From positions 51,812 through 115,811 of the IMG/VR virus record IMGVR_UViG_3300042090_003221: a stretch of DNA of 64,000 bases. One strand, written 5' to 3'. Of this stretch, positions 24,965 to 32,738 are shown piece after piece. Position 1 is the stretch's first letter; the number at the start of each line of letters is the position of its first letter. The notes under the pieces were generated by a model. It was not told the DNA's origin. It searched no databases and was given only the letters and a program-made list of their open reading frames with translations. This DNA is from a virus. The translations under genes were made by a program, and so were the position numbers.

Positions 24965-25276
24965 TCAGCCCTTGCCGAAGACGTGCCGCACCAGTTCGTC
25001 GAACGCGCTGGCGTTGGCCTCGCGCCGCTCCTCGCGCTCGATGCGGTGGATCAGGACCCAGGCTGAGAAGCCGGCGGCGTCGATCGTGAAGGCCTCGGCC
25101 GGGACCAACAACGAGCGCTCATCGTCGTCGAGCCAATGTAGCCGGAGACCGAGATCGCAGCGCGTCAGCCAGCGGGATTCCGCGGCCGACGGGCCAAGCT
25201 CTCCCATGCCCCGGGCGAACGCCACGGCGCGAGACAGCAAGGCCTCATAGGCGGCGAAGATCTCGTCGGGCGCCAT
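24965..25276 (-). CDS. Hypothetical protein, 103 aa
   Basis: MAPDEIFAAYEALLSRAVAF start chosen; an upstream in-frame ATG at 25423 would add 49 residues and overlap the neighbour by 31 bases. Helical, with a Trp-containing middle (ESRWLTRCDLGLRLHWLDDD). No family recognised. Confidence 0.45.
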   Translation of the reverse strand: MAPDEIFAAYEALLSRAVAFARGMGELGPSAAESRWLTRCDLGLRLHWLDDDERSLLVPAEAFTIDAAGFSAWVLIHRIEREERREANASAFDELVRHVFGKG

Positions 25277-25392
25277 CGGACGCCCGTCATAGCGCGAGAC
25301 AGCCCAGAAACGCAAAACGCGCCAGCGAATGTCGCGGCGCGTTGTAGGCAAAGAGGTCCCGCAAAGGCGATTACGCGATTTGCGGGCAGGCG

Positions 25393-25698
25393 TCAACCCG
25401 ATTGAGACGCTCGCTTCGGCCATCGCGCACTGACGACGCCGAGGGGTAACCCGTATTTTCCCCGAACCCTCTGAATCGTCTTCTGCGAGCACCCGAGGAT
25501 CGAGGCCGCCTCCTTGTATGTTCGTCCCGGCAGGGTCTCGCGGATCTTATCAACCCATTCTGCCGTGTAATAATGTTCAAAAAGCGGGCGGCAAATATCA
25601 CCACTCATGTTGCGCAGGTCACGGCGATAGTGCGTGTCGCACATTCCGCGCGCGTGACCGGTTTTGTTGCAGTTGGGAACCGAGCAGACGAAAGACAT
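25393..25698 (-). CDS. Zinc-motif plus HTH protein, 101 aa
   Basis: MSFVCSVPNCNKTGHARGMC is the start (GGGAGCGG upstream). The N terminus has C-x4-C...C-x2-H followed by YRR, the same small zinc motif as in the HNH protein at 42736. The second half is an HTH (RTYKEAASILGCSQKTIQRV). It looks like the DNA-binding part of a homing-type endonuclease without the HNH core, or a small regulator. Confidence 0.55.
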   Translation of the reverse strand: MSFVCSVPNCNKTGHARGMCDTHYRRDLRNMSGDICRPLFEHYYTAEWVDKIRETLPGRTYKEAASILGCSQKTIQRVRGKYGLPLGVVSARWPKRASQSG

Positions 25699-25709
25699 GG
25701 CCGCTCCCA

Positions 25710-26426
25710 TCACGCCGAGTGCCGGCCGCGGTCCCAGACGCCGTAGCGCATGGCGAGCAGGTAGAGGCCGTGCTTGAGCATATCGACGTCATGGGCCAGC
25801 GGCTCCGTGTAGTCGTAGCAAAGCCGGACCATAGCCGAGGGACAGCGCGGCATAACGGAGCGGAGCTCCGCGTCGGCGCCGGCGAGCGCGAGCTCGGCGG
25901 CCTGGATGAAGGCGCGGTCCTCTTCGATCTGCTCTTTCGTCGGGTCGCCGCCGGCCCCGTCGCCGTGCGGGATCCCGGCGTCGCAGTCCTCGACATTGAA
26001 GCCGCGCGCGACCTTCACGGCGCGGATCTCCCCGGCATAATGCTCGCCGGCGGCATGCATCGAGTCGGCGAAGCGGCGGTCGCGCGGCCAGTTCTTGGCG
26101 CAGAAGCGACCCAGCGGAAACGCGAGGCGCGGATCGTCCGGCGATATCTCGCCGACGCGGTGCGGCTGCGCCAGCGCCACCGACATCGCGGAAGCGCGCG
26201 CCGCCGCCGCCTTGCGCTCGTCGGCGGGGCGGCGGTCGTTCTCGGCCGTCGGAATCTCGGGCGTCGCCTTCGGCTTCGACAGGGCCGTCGAGGTCGTGAC
26301 GGGAATCGAGCTCACCACCGGCGCGCGAGCAACGACGTCCTTCGCGCGCTTGCCCGTCGGGCATAGCGTCACTCCCGGGTCGGACACCGGGGCGAAGTCG
26401 GAAACGGTCATCTCAATCATTGCCAC
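25710..26426 (-). CDS. Hypothetical protein, 238 aa
   Basis: GTG 26426 has an AGGAGA site 8 bases upstream; an ATG two codons later is the alternative. The first 100 residues are low-complexity (Ala/Pro/Lys), then a folded region (HRVGEISPDDPRLAFPLGRF to the end) with WPRDRRFADSMHAAGEHYAG. The end is a helical domain (VRLCYDYTEPLAHDVDMLKH). Not recognised; widespread-looking phage early protein. Confidence 0.5.
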   Translation of the reverse strand: MAMIEMTVSDFAPVSDPGVTLCPTGKRAKDVVARAPVVSSIPVTTSTALSKPKATPEIPTAENDRRPADERKAAAARASAMSVALAQPHRVGEISPDDPRLAFPLGRFCAKNWPRDRRFADSMHAAGEHYAGEIRAVKVARGFNVEDCDAGIPHGDGAGGDPTKEQIEEDRAFIQAAELALAGADAELRSVMPRCPSAMVRLCYDYTEPLAHDVDMLKHGLYLLAMRYGVWDRGRHSA

Positions 26427-26498
26427 GGGCGGTCTCTCCTGGGGATAGGCGAGACGGTCCGAGGCATTCTCGGGGCGCAAAGTTGCCTTGCCTGAGAC

Positions 26499-26524
26499 GG
26501 CTCGGGGTTGCAAGCCCCCGAGCC
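26499..26524. terminator. Stable intergenic hairpin
   Basis: GGCTCGGGG (26499-26507) pairs with CCCCGAGCC (26516-26524) around an 8-base loop, in the 124-bp gap between the HNH gene and the gene at 25710-26426. There is no T tract on either strand, so it may act as a processing or attenuation site rather than a classic terminator. Confidence 0.35.
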
Positions 26525-26550
26525 GCTGCGGGCCTGTGGATTCCCCAGCC

Positions 26551-26904
26551 TTACGCGCGAGTGCGCACAAGAGGGGCGAAATCATAGGTCTGCCTGAGAT
26601 AGGAGCCGAGCCGCGTGCAGCCGTCAGCGTCCCCTGGAAGCTCGCCGCCGCGCTCGGCGATCCAGACTTCCGGCGCCCGGTCGTCGCGCTTCCCGTTGCA
26701 CTCCAAGCAGGCCATTGCGAGGTTTTGGATCCCGTCCTTGCCGCCTTCGGCCTTGCGCTTCAGGTGCTCACGCGTCGCCATACGTCGTGGATCTCGGGGC
26801 GATGTCCAAGGGAGCCAGCACAGCTCATCGCAGTAAAAGCAAAGACCCTCCTGCTCCTTGAATAGGCGACGGAGGCGGTTGCGCTTGGTGTTGCCGCTCG
26901 CCAT
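26551..26904 (-). CDS. HNH endonuclease
   Basis: 117 residues, ATG 26904 preceded by GGAGGG. A zinc-type HNH core: CFYCDE (first CxxC), MATREHLKRKAEGG (catalytic His region), GIQNLAMACLECNGKR (Asn and second CxxC). Small free-standing HNH proteins in phages are either homing nucleases or packaging-associated nicking enzymes; far from terL, homing or recombination is more likely here. Confidence 0.82.
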   Translation of the reverse strand: MASGNTKRNRLRRLFKEQEGLCFYCDELCWLPWTSPRDPRRMATREHLKRKAEGGKDGIQNLAMACLECNGKRDDRAPEVWIAERGGELPGDADGCTRLGSYLRQTYDFAPLVRTRA

Positions 26905-27022
26905 TTTTTCCACCCTCCAAGCGTGACGACGAGGACGGTCTTCCAGCCCTTGCCTTTGATTTTCATGAGGCGGCGCTCGGTGCGCGCGCGCCGCCAGATC
27001 GGACGACGACTCGCGGAACCCA

Positions 27023-27763
27023 TCACACGCCGAGCGCTTTGTGGATGCGGTCGACGTTCTTGCCGACGCGGTCCGCGGCGCCTTTCAGGGACTTGATCGC
27101 CTCCGTGAGATCGGATTGGCGCTTGAGCGAGGCCTCAGCCTCCGTCTGCAACTTCTCCGCCTTCTCGAGCACGAGCTGGACGTCGGCGAGAACCGCGCGC
27201 GCCTCCGTGAGTTGGGTGCGGATTTCCTCGTTGGCGGCCTCGGGTCCGAAATTCTCGTCGCGGATCCCGCTGACCCATGCGCGCGGGACGCTGAGGTCGT
27301 CAGCGATGCGCTGATCTGTCCAGCCGGCGGAATAGCCCGCGGTCTCATTCAGATAGACGTCGTTCAGTTTCGCGAAGATGATTCGCTTGTCGTCGCGCGT
27401 CATCGCCGGCGGCGGCTCCACTAGGACTGCCTGGATCGCTTGAACCGGCTCAACCAGCGCCGGCGGCGCAGTCGGGACAACGCTGAGAGTCACCTTCGTC
27501 ATGTCCTTTTCCTTTTCCTTTTTCTTATTCGCAGGGTTGCATTCCGGGCACAGGTCACGGCCCCGGCGCCCGTCGCTACAGTCCCATCCGCGCGCTTCGA
27601 ATTTCCGCGCCGTGATGTCCGGAGGAAACCGGCCTCGTGTCCCCAGAGAGATTTGCTCGAACTCGCCGCACGTCCCGCAACGGGCGATCATGACTCCGGC
27701 AGATCCGCCGCCGGCGACGGTAATGCCCGCTTTCTCAAATTCTTCGTTTCGTTGATGTTTCAT
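27023..27763 (-). CDS. Zinc-ribbon and coiled-coil protein, 246 aa
   Basis: ATG 27763 follows AAGGGGAAA. Residues 25-80 hold a zinc-ribbon-like pair (RCGTCGEF ... DLCPECNP). The middle has an HTH-like segment (GWTDQRIADDLSVPRAWVSG) and the C-terminal ~90 residues are a continuous coiled coil (TEARAVLADVQLVLEKAEKL to the end). It may be a DNA-binding oligomeric regulator. No family name is claimed. Confidence 0.55.
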   Translation of the reverse strand: MKHQRNEEFEKAGITVAGGGSAGVMIARCGTCGEFEQISLGTRGRFPPDITARKFEARGWDCSDGRRGRDLCPECNPANKKKEKEKDMTKVTLSVVPTAPPALVEPVQAIQAVLVEPPPAMTRDDKRIIFAKLNDVYLNETAGYSAGWTDQRIADDLSVPRAWVSGIRDENFGPEAANEEIRTQLTEARAVLADVQLVLEKAEKLQTEAEASLKRQSDLTEAIKSLKGAADRVGKNVDRIHKALGV

Positions 27764-27788
27764 GGATTTCCCCTTCCCTCTCTCGATG

Positions 27789-28013
27789 TCATCGGCGTCC
27801 ATGCCGTTCTGCGTAGCGTTGCGCGTCCTGCCTCGCCGCCTGCGGGTATTGCCGGGCGTCCTCTTGCTGGAGAAACTTGAGGTCCTCTGCGCTCAGCGTC
27901 ATTCCGCGCTCTCGCGCGAAGCGGCGCCACCAGTCGCCGAGCGTTTCGCGATGCAGCCACGCAACGAGGCGCGTCCCGTCGCCGGCATCAGGCTTCTCGT
28001 CATCGACGGTCAC
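27789..28013 (-). CDS. Small hypothetical protein, 74 aa
   Basis: GTG 28013 overlaps the methyltransferase stop as GTGA. Contains WLHRETLGDWWRRFARERGM and a helical Gln/Arg-rich tail (QQEDARQYPQAARQDAQRYA). No known motif; translationally coupled to the methyltransferase. Confidence 0.5.
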   Translation of the reverse strand: MTVDDEKPDAGDGTRLVAWLHRETLGDWWRRFARERGMTLSAEDLKFLQQEDARQYPQAARQDAQRYAERHGRR

Positions 28014-29899
28014 TCCGCGGCGATCGGGGCGGCGCGGCGGCGCGCGAGCTCGACCAGCGCGGCGCGCCCGATGTGCTCCGCGTAGGCCGGAGGAATCGCC
28101 TCGCTCATCTCCGCGAGAGTCATCCAGTCGATCCCGAGAGCCTCGCTGGCCGCGGCCTTGTGGCCGCCAACCCAGACGTCGCGCGTCCCGCGGCCGCCGG
28201 CGCGCGCCGACCGGCGTCGGGCGTGGCCGCCGTAGACCCCGATCACGGGGCGCGGGTCGCGCGCGCAGACGCATTCGGGTTGCGGGATTGAGAAGCTGGC
28301 CTCGAACAGGCGACGCCGCTGCAGCCGGCAGCCCTGGGCACCGAGGCCGAACATGCAGCCGCAGAGGGTGACCGGGCTCCGCATGCTCCAAGCGGCTTCC
28401 TCGACGTTTTCAATGACCCAGAGGGCTCCGGTGGCCTGGAGCCGTTCGCGCATCGCGTCGATCAGCAAGGGGGCGCCGACAGCGCCCGGCGCGTGGCGCA
28501 TTGCTGAATATCCTTGGCAGTTGTGTACGACGATACCGTCGGCGCAGTAGGTTTCATCCTCATCAACCGAAAGGTTGAAAACCCGCTGCGCAACCGGAGA
28601 CGAAACAACGGATCGAACAAGGCCCCATCCGTGCTGGTCGTCAAACCGAAACGACCTCGCGGTTTTGGAAAACCTTACCTGGAAGTGGGGGCGCTCGCGC
28701 ACGGTTCGCCCCTCGATTTCAGTCGTGCCTATTCCCCCCGGGCGCCTCGGCTCGCTCTTAGTGATCGTCGCGCTAAGCCCGGATTGGTTCAAGAGCATGC
28801 GCACCCCAACGGCGAGGGCGCGGGAAACCGTCGTGAAGCCCGTTACGGCGCCGCCCGTGTAGCGCGGGTCGTTTTTCACGTACCCGTCGGCGAGTTGATA
28901 ACCGTCCAGAAAGGACTGGCGGTATTCGCGGCTCGCGCCGTGAAGCCAAGACGGAATCTTTTTGTTGGCGGCGCCGATGCCGAAATGCTCCTTAAGCCAA
29001 GCACATAGACGCCTTGACCCTGACCTCGCCTTGGCGGAGGTTCGCTCGATTGAAACGCTGCAACGCAAACCTGCCTCAGCCATTAGGGAGCGCAACAATT
29101 CGGCGTCTTGCTGAGCGCCGCAGATCAGCACGTCGTCGCGCGTGACCCATCCGTCTCCAACCCAATAACCGAGGAATTTGGCGAACCCCAGCGTGGCCGC
29201 GTCGGCCGCGGGCGCGCCCCTGACATCAATCATGCCGTCGGAGATTGCGTAGGCGCGCGCCGACGACGCCTCGGCCTCGGTGTCGTAAGAGCCGATGTAG
29301 ACCGTGCGGCTCCCTTTCGAGCCATACGCGCGGTAGCGTTTGACCTTTTCGTCAAAGACGTAGCCGGCCGAGCTTGGCGGAATTGGCGGGACGCTGGCTT
29401 CCGGGACTAAGGCGACGGTCGCCCACCTTTGCCCCTCCATAGCGCCGGCGTCTGTCCACTCAGCCGCGTCGGACAAGCTGACATAACCGTCCGGCGCTCG
29501 CCGGCTCGTTTTCGAGTAGAACGGGTGCTCTGCGGTCGTCGTGAGGCCCCAGTGGCCCTGCCCCTTCAGGGTTACGGTCGGCGACCACGCCGATCCAATT
29601 TGCGTCACCCTTCGCCAGCGCGCGTTGTGCGTGAGGACAAGGTCACCAACCACTACCTGCTCGATCGGCACTTGCCCGCGCGCCGTGAAAATTAGGGTTC
29701 CGGCGGGGAAGCAGGGCGGCGACGCCCACACGAGGTCAAAACCGGAGAAATCGAACTTCAGCGCGTCGGCCTGGACGAACGCGAACGGATAGCGCTTGCG
29801 TGCTTTGATATCGACGCCGACGACGCTGAACCCGGCGCGGTGGAGACCCATTCCGGCGCCGCCGGCACAGGAAAAGAGATCGAGCGCGCGGGGCTTCAC
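28010..29899 (-). CDS. DNA C5-cytosine methyltransferase interrupted by an intein
   Basis: 629 codons; GTG 29899 overlaps the upstream stop. Without residues 63-460 the protein is a compact 231-residue C5-methyltransferase: motif I ALDLFSCAGGAGMGLHRAG, motif IV WASPP|CQGYS, motif VI VIENVEEA, motif VIII LQRRRLFEA, and a C-terminal AIPPAYAEHIG. The intein lies exactly before the catalytic Cys, which is its +1 residue, so splicing is required to form an active site. The target site cannot be read from sequence. It is followed by a small coupled gene and preceded by a dCMP deaminase cluster. The function is probably self-protection against host restriction. Confidence 0.9.
   Translation of the reverse strand: MKPRALDLFSCAGGAGMGLHRAGFSVVGVDIKARKRYPFAFVQADALKFDFSGFDLVWASPPCFPAGTLIFTARGQVPIEQVVVGDLVLTHNARWRRVTQIGSAWSPTVTLKGQGHWGLTTTAEHPFYSKTSRRAPDGYVSLSDAAEWTDAGAMEGQRWATVALVPEASVPPIPPSSAGYVFDEKVKRYRAYGSKGSRTVYIGSYDTEAEASSARAYAISDGMIDVRGAPAADAATLGFAKFLGYWVGDGWVTRDDVLICGAQQDAELLRSLMAEAGLRCSVSIERTSAKARSGSRRLCAWLKEHFGIGAANKKIPSWLHGASREYRQSFLDGYQLADGYVKNDPRYTGGAVTGFTTVSRALAVGVRMLLNQSGLSATITKSEPRRPGGIGTTEIEGRTVRERPHFQVRFSKTARSFRFDDQHGWGLVRSVVSSPVAQRVFNLSVDEDETYCADGIVVHNCQGYSAMRHAPGAVGAPLLIDAMRERLQATGALWVIENVEEAAWSMRSPVTLCGCMFGLGAQGCRLQRRRLFEASFSIPQPECVCARDPRPVIGVYGGHARRRSARAGGRGTRDVWVGGHKAAASEALGIDWMTLAEMSEAIPPAYAEHIGRAALVELARRRAAPIAAE
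28520..29713 (-). mobile_element. Intein with LAGLIDADG homing endonuclease and AP2-like insertion
   Basis: 398 residues, in frame in the methyltransferase. The N-terminal splice block is CFPAGTLIFT (Cys1), block B is TTTAEHPFY, and the end is DGIVVHN followed by Cys+1. The endonuclease blocks are FLGYWVGDGWV and SFLDGYQLADGYV. Between the splicing and nuclease parts, residues ~117-160 (VFDEKVKRYRAYG...VYIGSYDTEAEASSARAYA) look like an AP2-type DNA-binding domain. The catalytic aspartates of both LAGLIDADG blocks are present, so the nuclease may be active. Confidence 0.9.
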
Positions 29900-30168
29900 A
29901 GCGCGCCCCCGAACAGGTCGGGACCTCGCGGCGCCCCCTTGGTCACGACGTTGATGGCGTCCTCGATGACGCCGCGGAAGGCCTCCGGATAGACGGCGAA
30001 GCAATGGGAGCCCCGGCCGCTGGCCTTCGCGCGCAGCTCCTTGGCGGGGAGGCGGCCGTAGCGGTCGACGAAGCGGTCGCGCACCGCGGCGCCGACCGCC
30101 CATGTCAATTTCGGCTCGGGCTCAAGCCCCTTTGCCTTGAAGACGTCAATCACGGTGATGCGGGTCAC
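29896..30168 (-). CDS. Hypothetical protein, 90 aa
   Basis: GTG 30168 overlaps the deaminase stop. Begins VTRITVIDVFKAKGLEPEPK and ends GAPRGPDLFGGAL; basic middle. The region KLTWAVGAAVRDRFVDRYGR is similar in style to helix-loop DNA-contacting phage proteins, but no family is recognised. Confidence 0.5.
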   Translation of the reverse strand: MTRITVIDVFKAKGLEPEPKLTWAVGAAVRDRFVDRYGRLPAKELRAKASGRGSHCFAVYPEAFRGVIEDAINVVTKGAPRGPDLFGGAL

Positions 30169-30632
30169 GCGCGCTCCAATGCGGTTGAGGGATAGAGGAC
30201 GAGCTCGACGCCGGCTTCGGCGAACATCGTGGCGCCGTGCGCGAACGTGTCGTTCCAACGCGGATTGTTGCTCGTGAGGGAAACGACGCGCTTAATGCCC
30301 GCCTGGATGATCAGGCCGGAGCAGTTGTTGCCGCCATCGGCGCCGCTGCAGGGCTGAAACGGCCAGGAATAGAGGGTGTAGCCGTGGAGCGACTCCCGCG
30401 CGGTGACGATCGCGTTCGCCTCAGCGTGGACGGTACGCGCGTACTTGGTCGCGCGCTCATCGTAGAGGTGAGAGTCGTCACAGCAACCCCGGGCAAATCC
30501 ATTGTACCCGACGCTCGCGACCGTGCGGTTCGGCCGCACGATGACGGCGCCGACCTGGGTTGAGGGGTCCTTCGAAGCTTCGGCCATGTATTTGGCGAGC
30601 CCGATGAAGAACGCATCCCACTCCGCGCTCAT
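30165..30632 (-). CDS. dCMP deaminase-family protein
   Basis: 155 residues. Zinc site residues are His69-Ala-Glu71 (VHAEANAI) with Cys95 (FQPCSG) and Cys104 (NNCSG). The N terminus (KYMAEASKDPSTQVGAVIV, then GYNGFARGC) is the classic start of deoxycytidylate deaminases. It converts dCMP to dUMP for dTTP supply during phage replication. The insertion between the two zinc Cys is longer than in the shortest family members. Confidence 0.9.
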   Translation of the reverse strand: MSAEWDAFFIGLAKYMAEASKDPSTQVGAVIVRPNRTVASVGYNGFARGCCDDSHLYDERATKYARTVHAEANAIVTARESLHGYTLYSWPFQPCSGADGGNNCSGLIIQAGIKRVVSLTSNNPRWNDTFAHGATMFAEAGVELVLYPSTALERA

Positions 30633-30874
30633 GCCGCGACTCCGCGCTTGCGGAGCTCGTCGGACCCGACCGGGCGCCAGCCGTACAAGCCCGACATCGC
30701 GAACTCGCGCTCATCGCCGCTCTCGACGCAGTAGGCTTTGAAGAGGTATTGCGGGTCAGTGTGCCAGTCGTTCGCCCCGAACCGGAAGCTGCCCTCGATC
30801 ACGCGAACGATGCGTTTGCGGCGCTCCCCGCGCCAGTTCAGATAATCGATTTCGACATAGTCGCGGATATGCAT
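30629..30874 (-). CDS. Stand-alone WYL-like domain protein, 81 aa
   Basis: MHIRDYVEIDYLNWRGERRK start. The layout VEIDYLNWRGERRKRIVRVI ... LFKAYCVESGDEREFAMSGL follows the WYL-domain pattern (beta strand, conserved Arg, Y-C, R-x-F) but has no attached HTH. WYL domains bind nucleic acids or ligands in many bacterial defence and phage regulators. The match is by eye and moderate. Confidence 0.5.
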   Translation of the reverse strand: MHIRDYVEIDYLNWRGERRKRIVRVIEGSFRFGANDWHTDPQYLFKAYCVESGDEREFAMSGLYGWRPVGSDELRKRGVAA

Positions 30875-31146
30875 CAGGCGTTCCCTTCGCCGGTCTTGAG
30901 CCAATGGATTTCCAGGGCGTCGAGCAGGCGCTCGATGCGGTTGAGTTCGGCCAGCGCCTCGTCTTGCTCGTCGAGCAGAAGCGAGGCCTTTCCCTTGGAC
31001 AGCGCGACCTCGAGGTCGGTGCGGCGCGTTTTCAGCGACGCCACCGCGCCGCTCGGGACTCTCGGGATCCGACCCGCGGCTAGGGCGTCCAAGCCGTCAT
31101 CGAGCGCCAGCTTGACGGCATAGTGCATCGGGGACGGGAACCTCAT
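30874..31146 (-). CDS. Hypothetical helical protein, 90 aa
   Basis: MRFPSPMHYAVKLALDDGLD start, then two long charged helices (LLLDEQDEALAELNRIERLL). It shares the layout 'short helix, RIPRVPSGAVASLKTRR, helical pair' with the protein at 31406-31981 (EVIPATALAALQARRQALTA), suggesting a small paralogous family. Confidence 0.5.
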   Translation of the reverse strand: MRFPSPMHYAVKLALDDGLDALAAGRIPRVPSGAVASLKTRRTDLEVALSKGKASLLLDEQDEALAELNRIERLLDALEIHWLKTGEGNA

Positions 31147-31409
31147 TGGACGGCCTCGCGATCGTCGTGATGGTCGGGCTCGGCGGGCTCCGGCGCCGGC
31201 GGCGGGAGCGGCGGGAGACCAATGACCGGGCTCGCCAGAGCGCGGTTGCTGAGGCGCATAGGCGTCGCCTTCGACCGAACGGTGAACGCCACGATCTGCT
31301 CCTCAAGCGCGTCGTCGACGATCACGGCGCGCAAATCGTTCATCGCCGTTCTGCGGGCAGCCAGATTGTCAATCGAGCGCCGCACCTCATCACGGAAGGA
31401 ATTGCTCAT
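31143..31409 (-). CDS. Hypothetical protein, 88 aa
   Basis: MSNSFRDEVRRSIDNLAARR start; overlaps both neighbours by 4 bases. Helical first half, then a Pro/Glu/His-rich acidic tail (PPLPPPAPEPAEPDHHDDRE). Unknown function. Confidence 0.5.
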   Translation of the reverse strand: MSNSFRDEVRRSIDNLAARRTAMNDLRAVIVDDALEEQIVAFTVRSKATPMRLSNRALASPVIGLPPLPPPAPEPAEPDHHDDREAVQ

Positions 31410-31981
31410 GCGCCGATTCCTCTGATCAGGGCCTTCAGCTCAGCGAACTTCGCCGGCGAGATCGGCACAGGCTTGGGCTTGGTCAGCGCCGGGGCATCGA
31501 GCAGCTGGCCGATGCGGCACAGCTCGCCGCGGGGCTCGACTTCGAGCTCACGCGCCCGCACGTACAGGTCGCCCGCGGACGGCCGCCACCGGCCATGTTT
31601 GCCCTGCCGGTACTCCCTCGCGGCCGCCTGGAGCGACGCCAGCGTGAGCCCGTCGAGGTCCTCGAGATCCTGACGCACCAGCGCCAGCGCCTCGTCGGGG
31701 TTCGTCACGGTCTGCGACGGCATGCCCCCCAAGGTCGCCAGCACGACCGCAATCTCCTTGCGCGACGCCGGGTAGAGCGCGGCCGTAAGAGCCTGTCGGC
31801 GGGCCTGCAGCGCCGCGAGCGCGGTGGCGGGGATAACCTCGCGGTGCAGCGAACCGTCAGCGAGCGCCGACAACCCAGCCGTCAACGCAGCCCGAACCTC
31901 CAGCGGCATGATCGCGGGGAGGGTCGGAGTCGCCGCTGGCCGCACCGTCGTCTTCACTTTGGTCAGTTGGTTCGTCGTCAT
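31406..31981 (-). CDS. Putative replication accessory protein, 191 aa
   Basis: Its 5' end overlaps the end of the DUF1376 gene by 125 bases; an internal ATG at 31909 would shorten this to 53. The central domain (VIPATALAALQARRQALTAA...SRKEIAVVLATLGGMPS) leads to AAREYRQGKHGRWRPSAGDL, a segment resembling helicase-loader or primosomal phage proteins. The C terminus is Lys/Pro-rich then helical. Position after a DUF1376 protein supports a replication role (inference). Confidence 0.5.
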   Translation of the reverse strand: MTTNQLTKVKTTVRPAATPTLPAIMPLEVRAALTAGLSALADGSLHREVIPATALAALQARRQALTAALYPASRKEIAVVLATLGGMPSQTVTNPDEALALVRQDLEDLDGLTLASLQAAAREYRQGKHGRWRPSAGDLYVRARELEVEPRGELCRIGQLLDAPALTKPKPVPISPAKFAELKALIRGIGA

Positions 31982-32738
31982 CGGAGGCGGCTTCCATCAG
32001 GGCTTGCATGCGGGGCGAGAGGGGGGCGTCGCGTGGCGGCGGCCGGGCGGACGGGGGCGGGATCCGCAGCGGCCCCGTGCTCGCCGGTGCGTCCTCCCAG
32101 CGACGCTGGTTGAGGAACGTCGCCGGGTTAAGCCAAGGTCGATCGGGGGGCTTGTCGCGGACGTAGGCGGCGACGCCGGTCATGATCGCGTCGATCTCGT
32201 CGGCGTGCCGGGAGAACGCGCGCTCCGCTACCGGACGCCCGACCTTGTTCGGCCACGCTTTCCAGAACCGAGAGAACGCGAGGCGCGCTTGCGCGATTTT
32301 CTCTGATACTACGCTAGTAGTATCTAGCCCTTGAGAAGATGGCAGAGGTTCGCTTGGTTTTTGCTGATGCTCTTGCTTTGGCGGATCGTTAGCTTTTGCT
32401 AGAAGCGCCTCTTTTGTTTTCAGAGCTTTAGCGTTACCACCACGCGAACCACACTCGGCTCTTGCCTCCGCCTTCGAGAGGGCCTTAGCCCTCTCCATTT
32501 CGAGACGAGAATTGACCCAATCCGCGGTGAAGAACTCCTGCAGAACGGGCTTCGACGCGCTCCACTGCCGGTCCGTCATGCGGGCGATGCGGGCGAGAAA
32601 ACGGTCCTCTTTCGGCAGGCTCCCCTTCTGCCAATAGTGCATGAGAAGGTGCAGATACGCGCCGCTCTCGGCCGCGTTCAGGTGCGTGGTCGCCGAGAGG
32701 TAGTCGGCGACGTACAGGGGCATATACGGCGGGCTCAT
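31857..32738 (-). CDS. DUF1376 (YdaU-like) replication protein
   Basis: 293 residues. ATG 32738 overlaps the upstream stop as ATGA. The N terminus PPYMPLYVADYLSATTHLNA and GAYLHLLMHYWQKGSLP are the signature of DUF1376, a winged-helix-like domain of phage replication initiators. A Lys/Gln/Ser-rich linker leads to a second domain (LAFSRFWKAWPNKVGRPVAE ... WLNPATFLNQRRWED) typical of DnaT/DnaD-like C-terminal regions. It probably recruits helicase to the phage origin. Confidence 0.82.
   Translation of the reverse strand: MSPPYMPLYVADYLSATTHLNAAESGAYLHLLMHYWQKGSLPKEDRFLARIARMTDRQWSASKPVLQEFFTADWVNSRLEMERAKALSKAEARAECGSRGGNAKALKTKEALLAKANDPPKQEHQQKPSEPLPSSQGLDTTSVVSEKIAQARLAFSRFWKAWPNKVGRPVAERAFSRHADEIDAIMTGVAAYVRDKPPDRPWLNPATFLNQRRWEDAPASTGPLRIPPPSARPPPRDAPLSPRMQALMEAASDDDEPTDQSEDDGAASGDSDPPRDHAAGGSGCVDGWVVGAR

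Noticed and set aside
26760-27026. Leftward frame beginning MMGSASRRPIWRRARTERRL
   Set aside because: Only the first ~40 codons look possible; the rest is a shadow of the HNH gene. A short leader peptide cannot be excluded.
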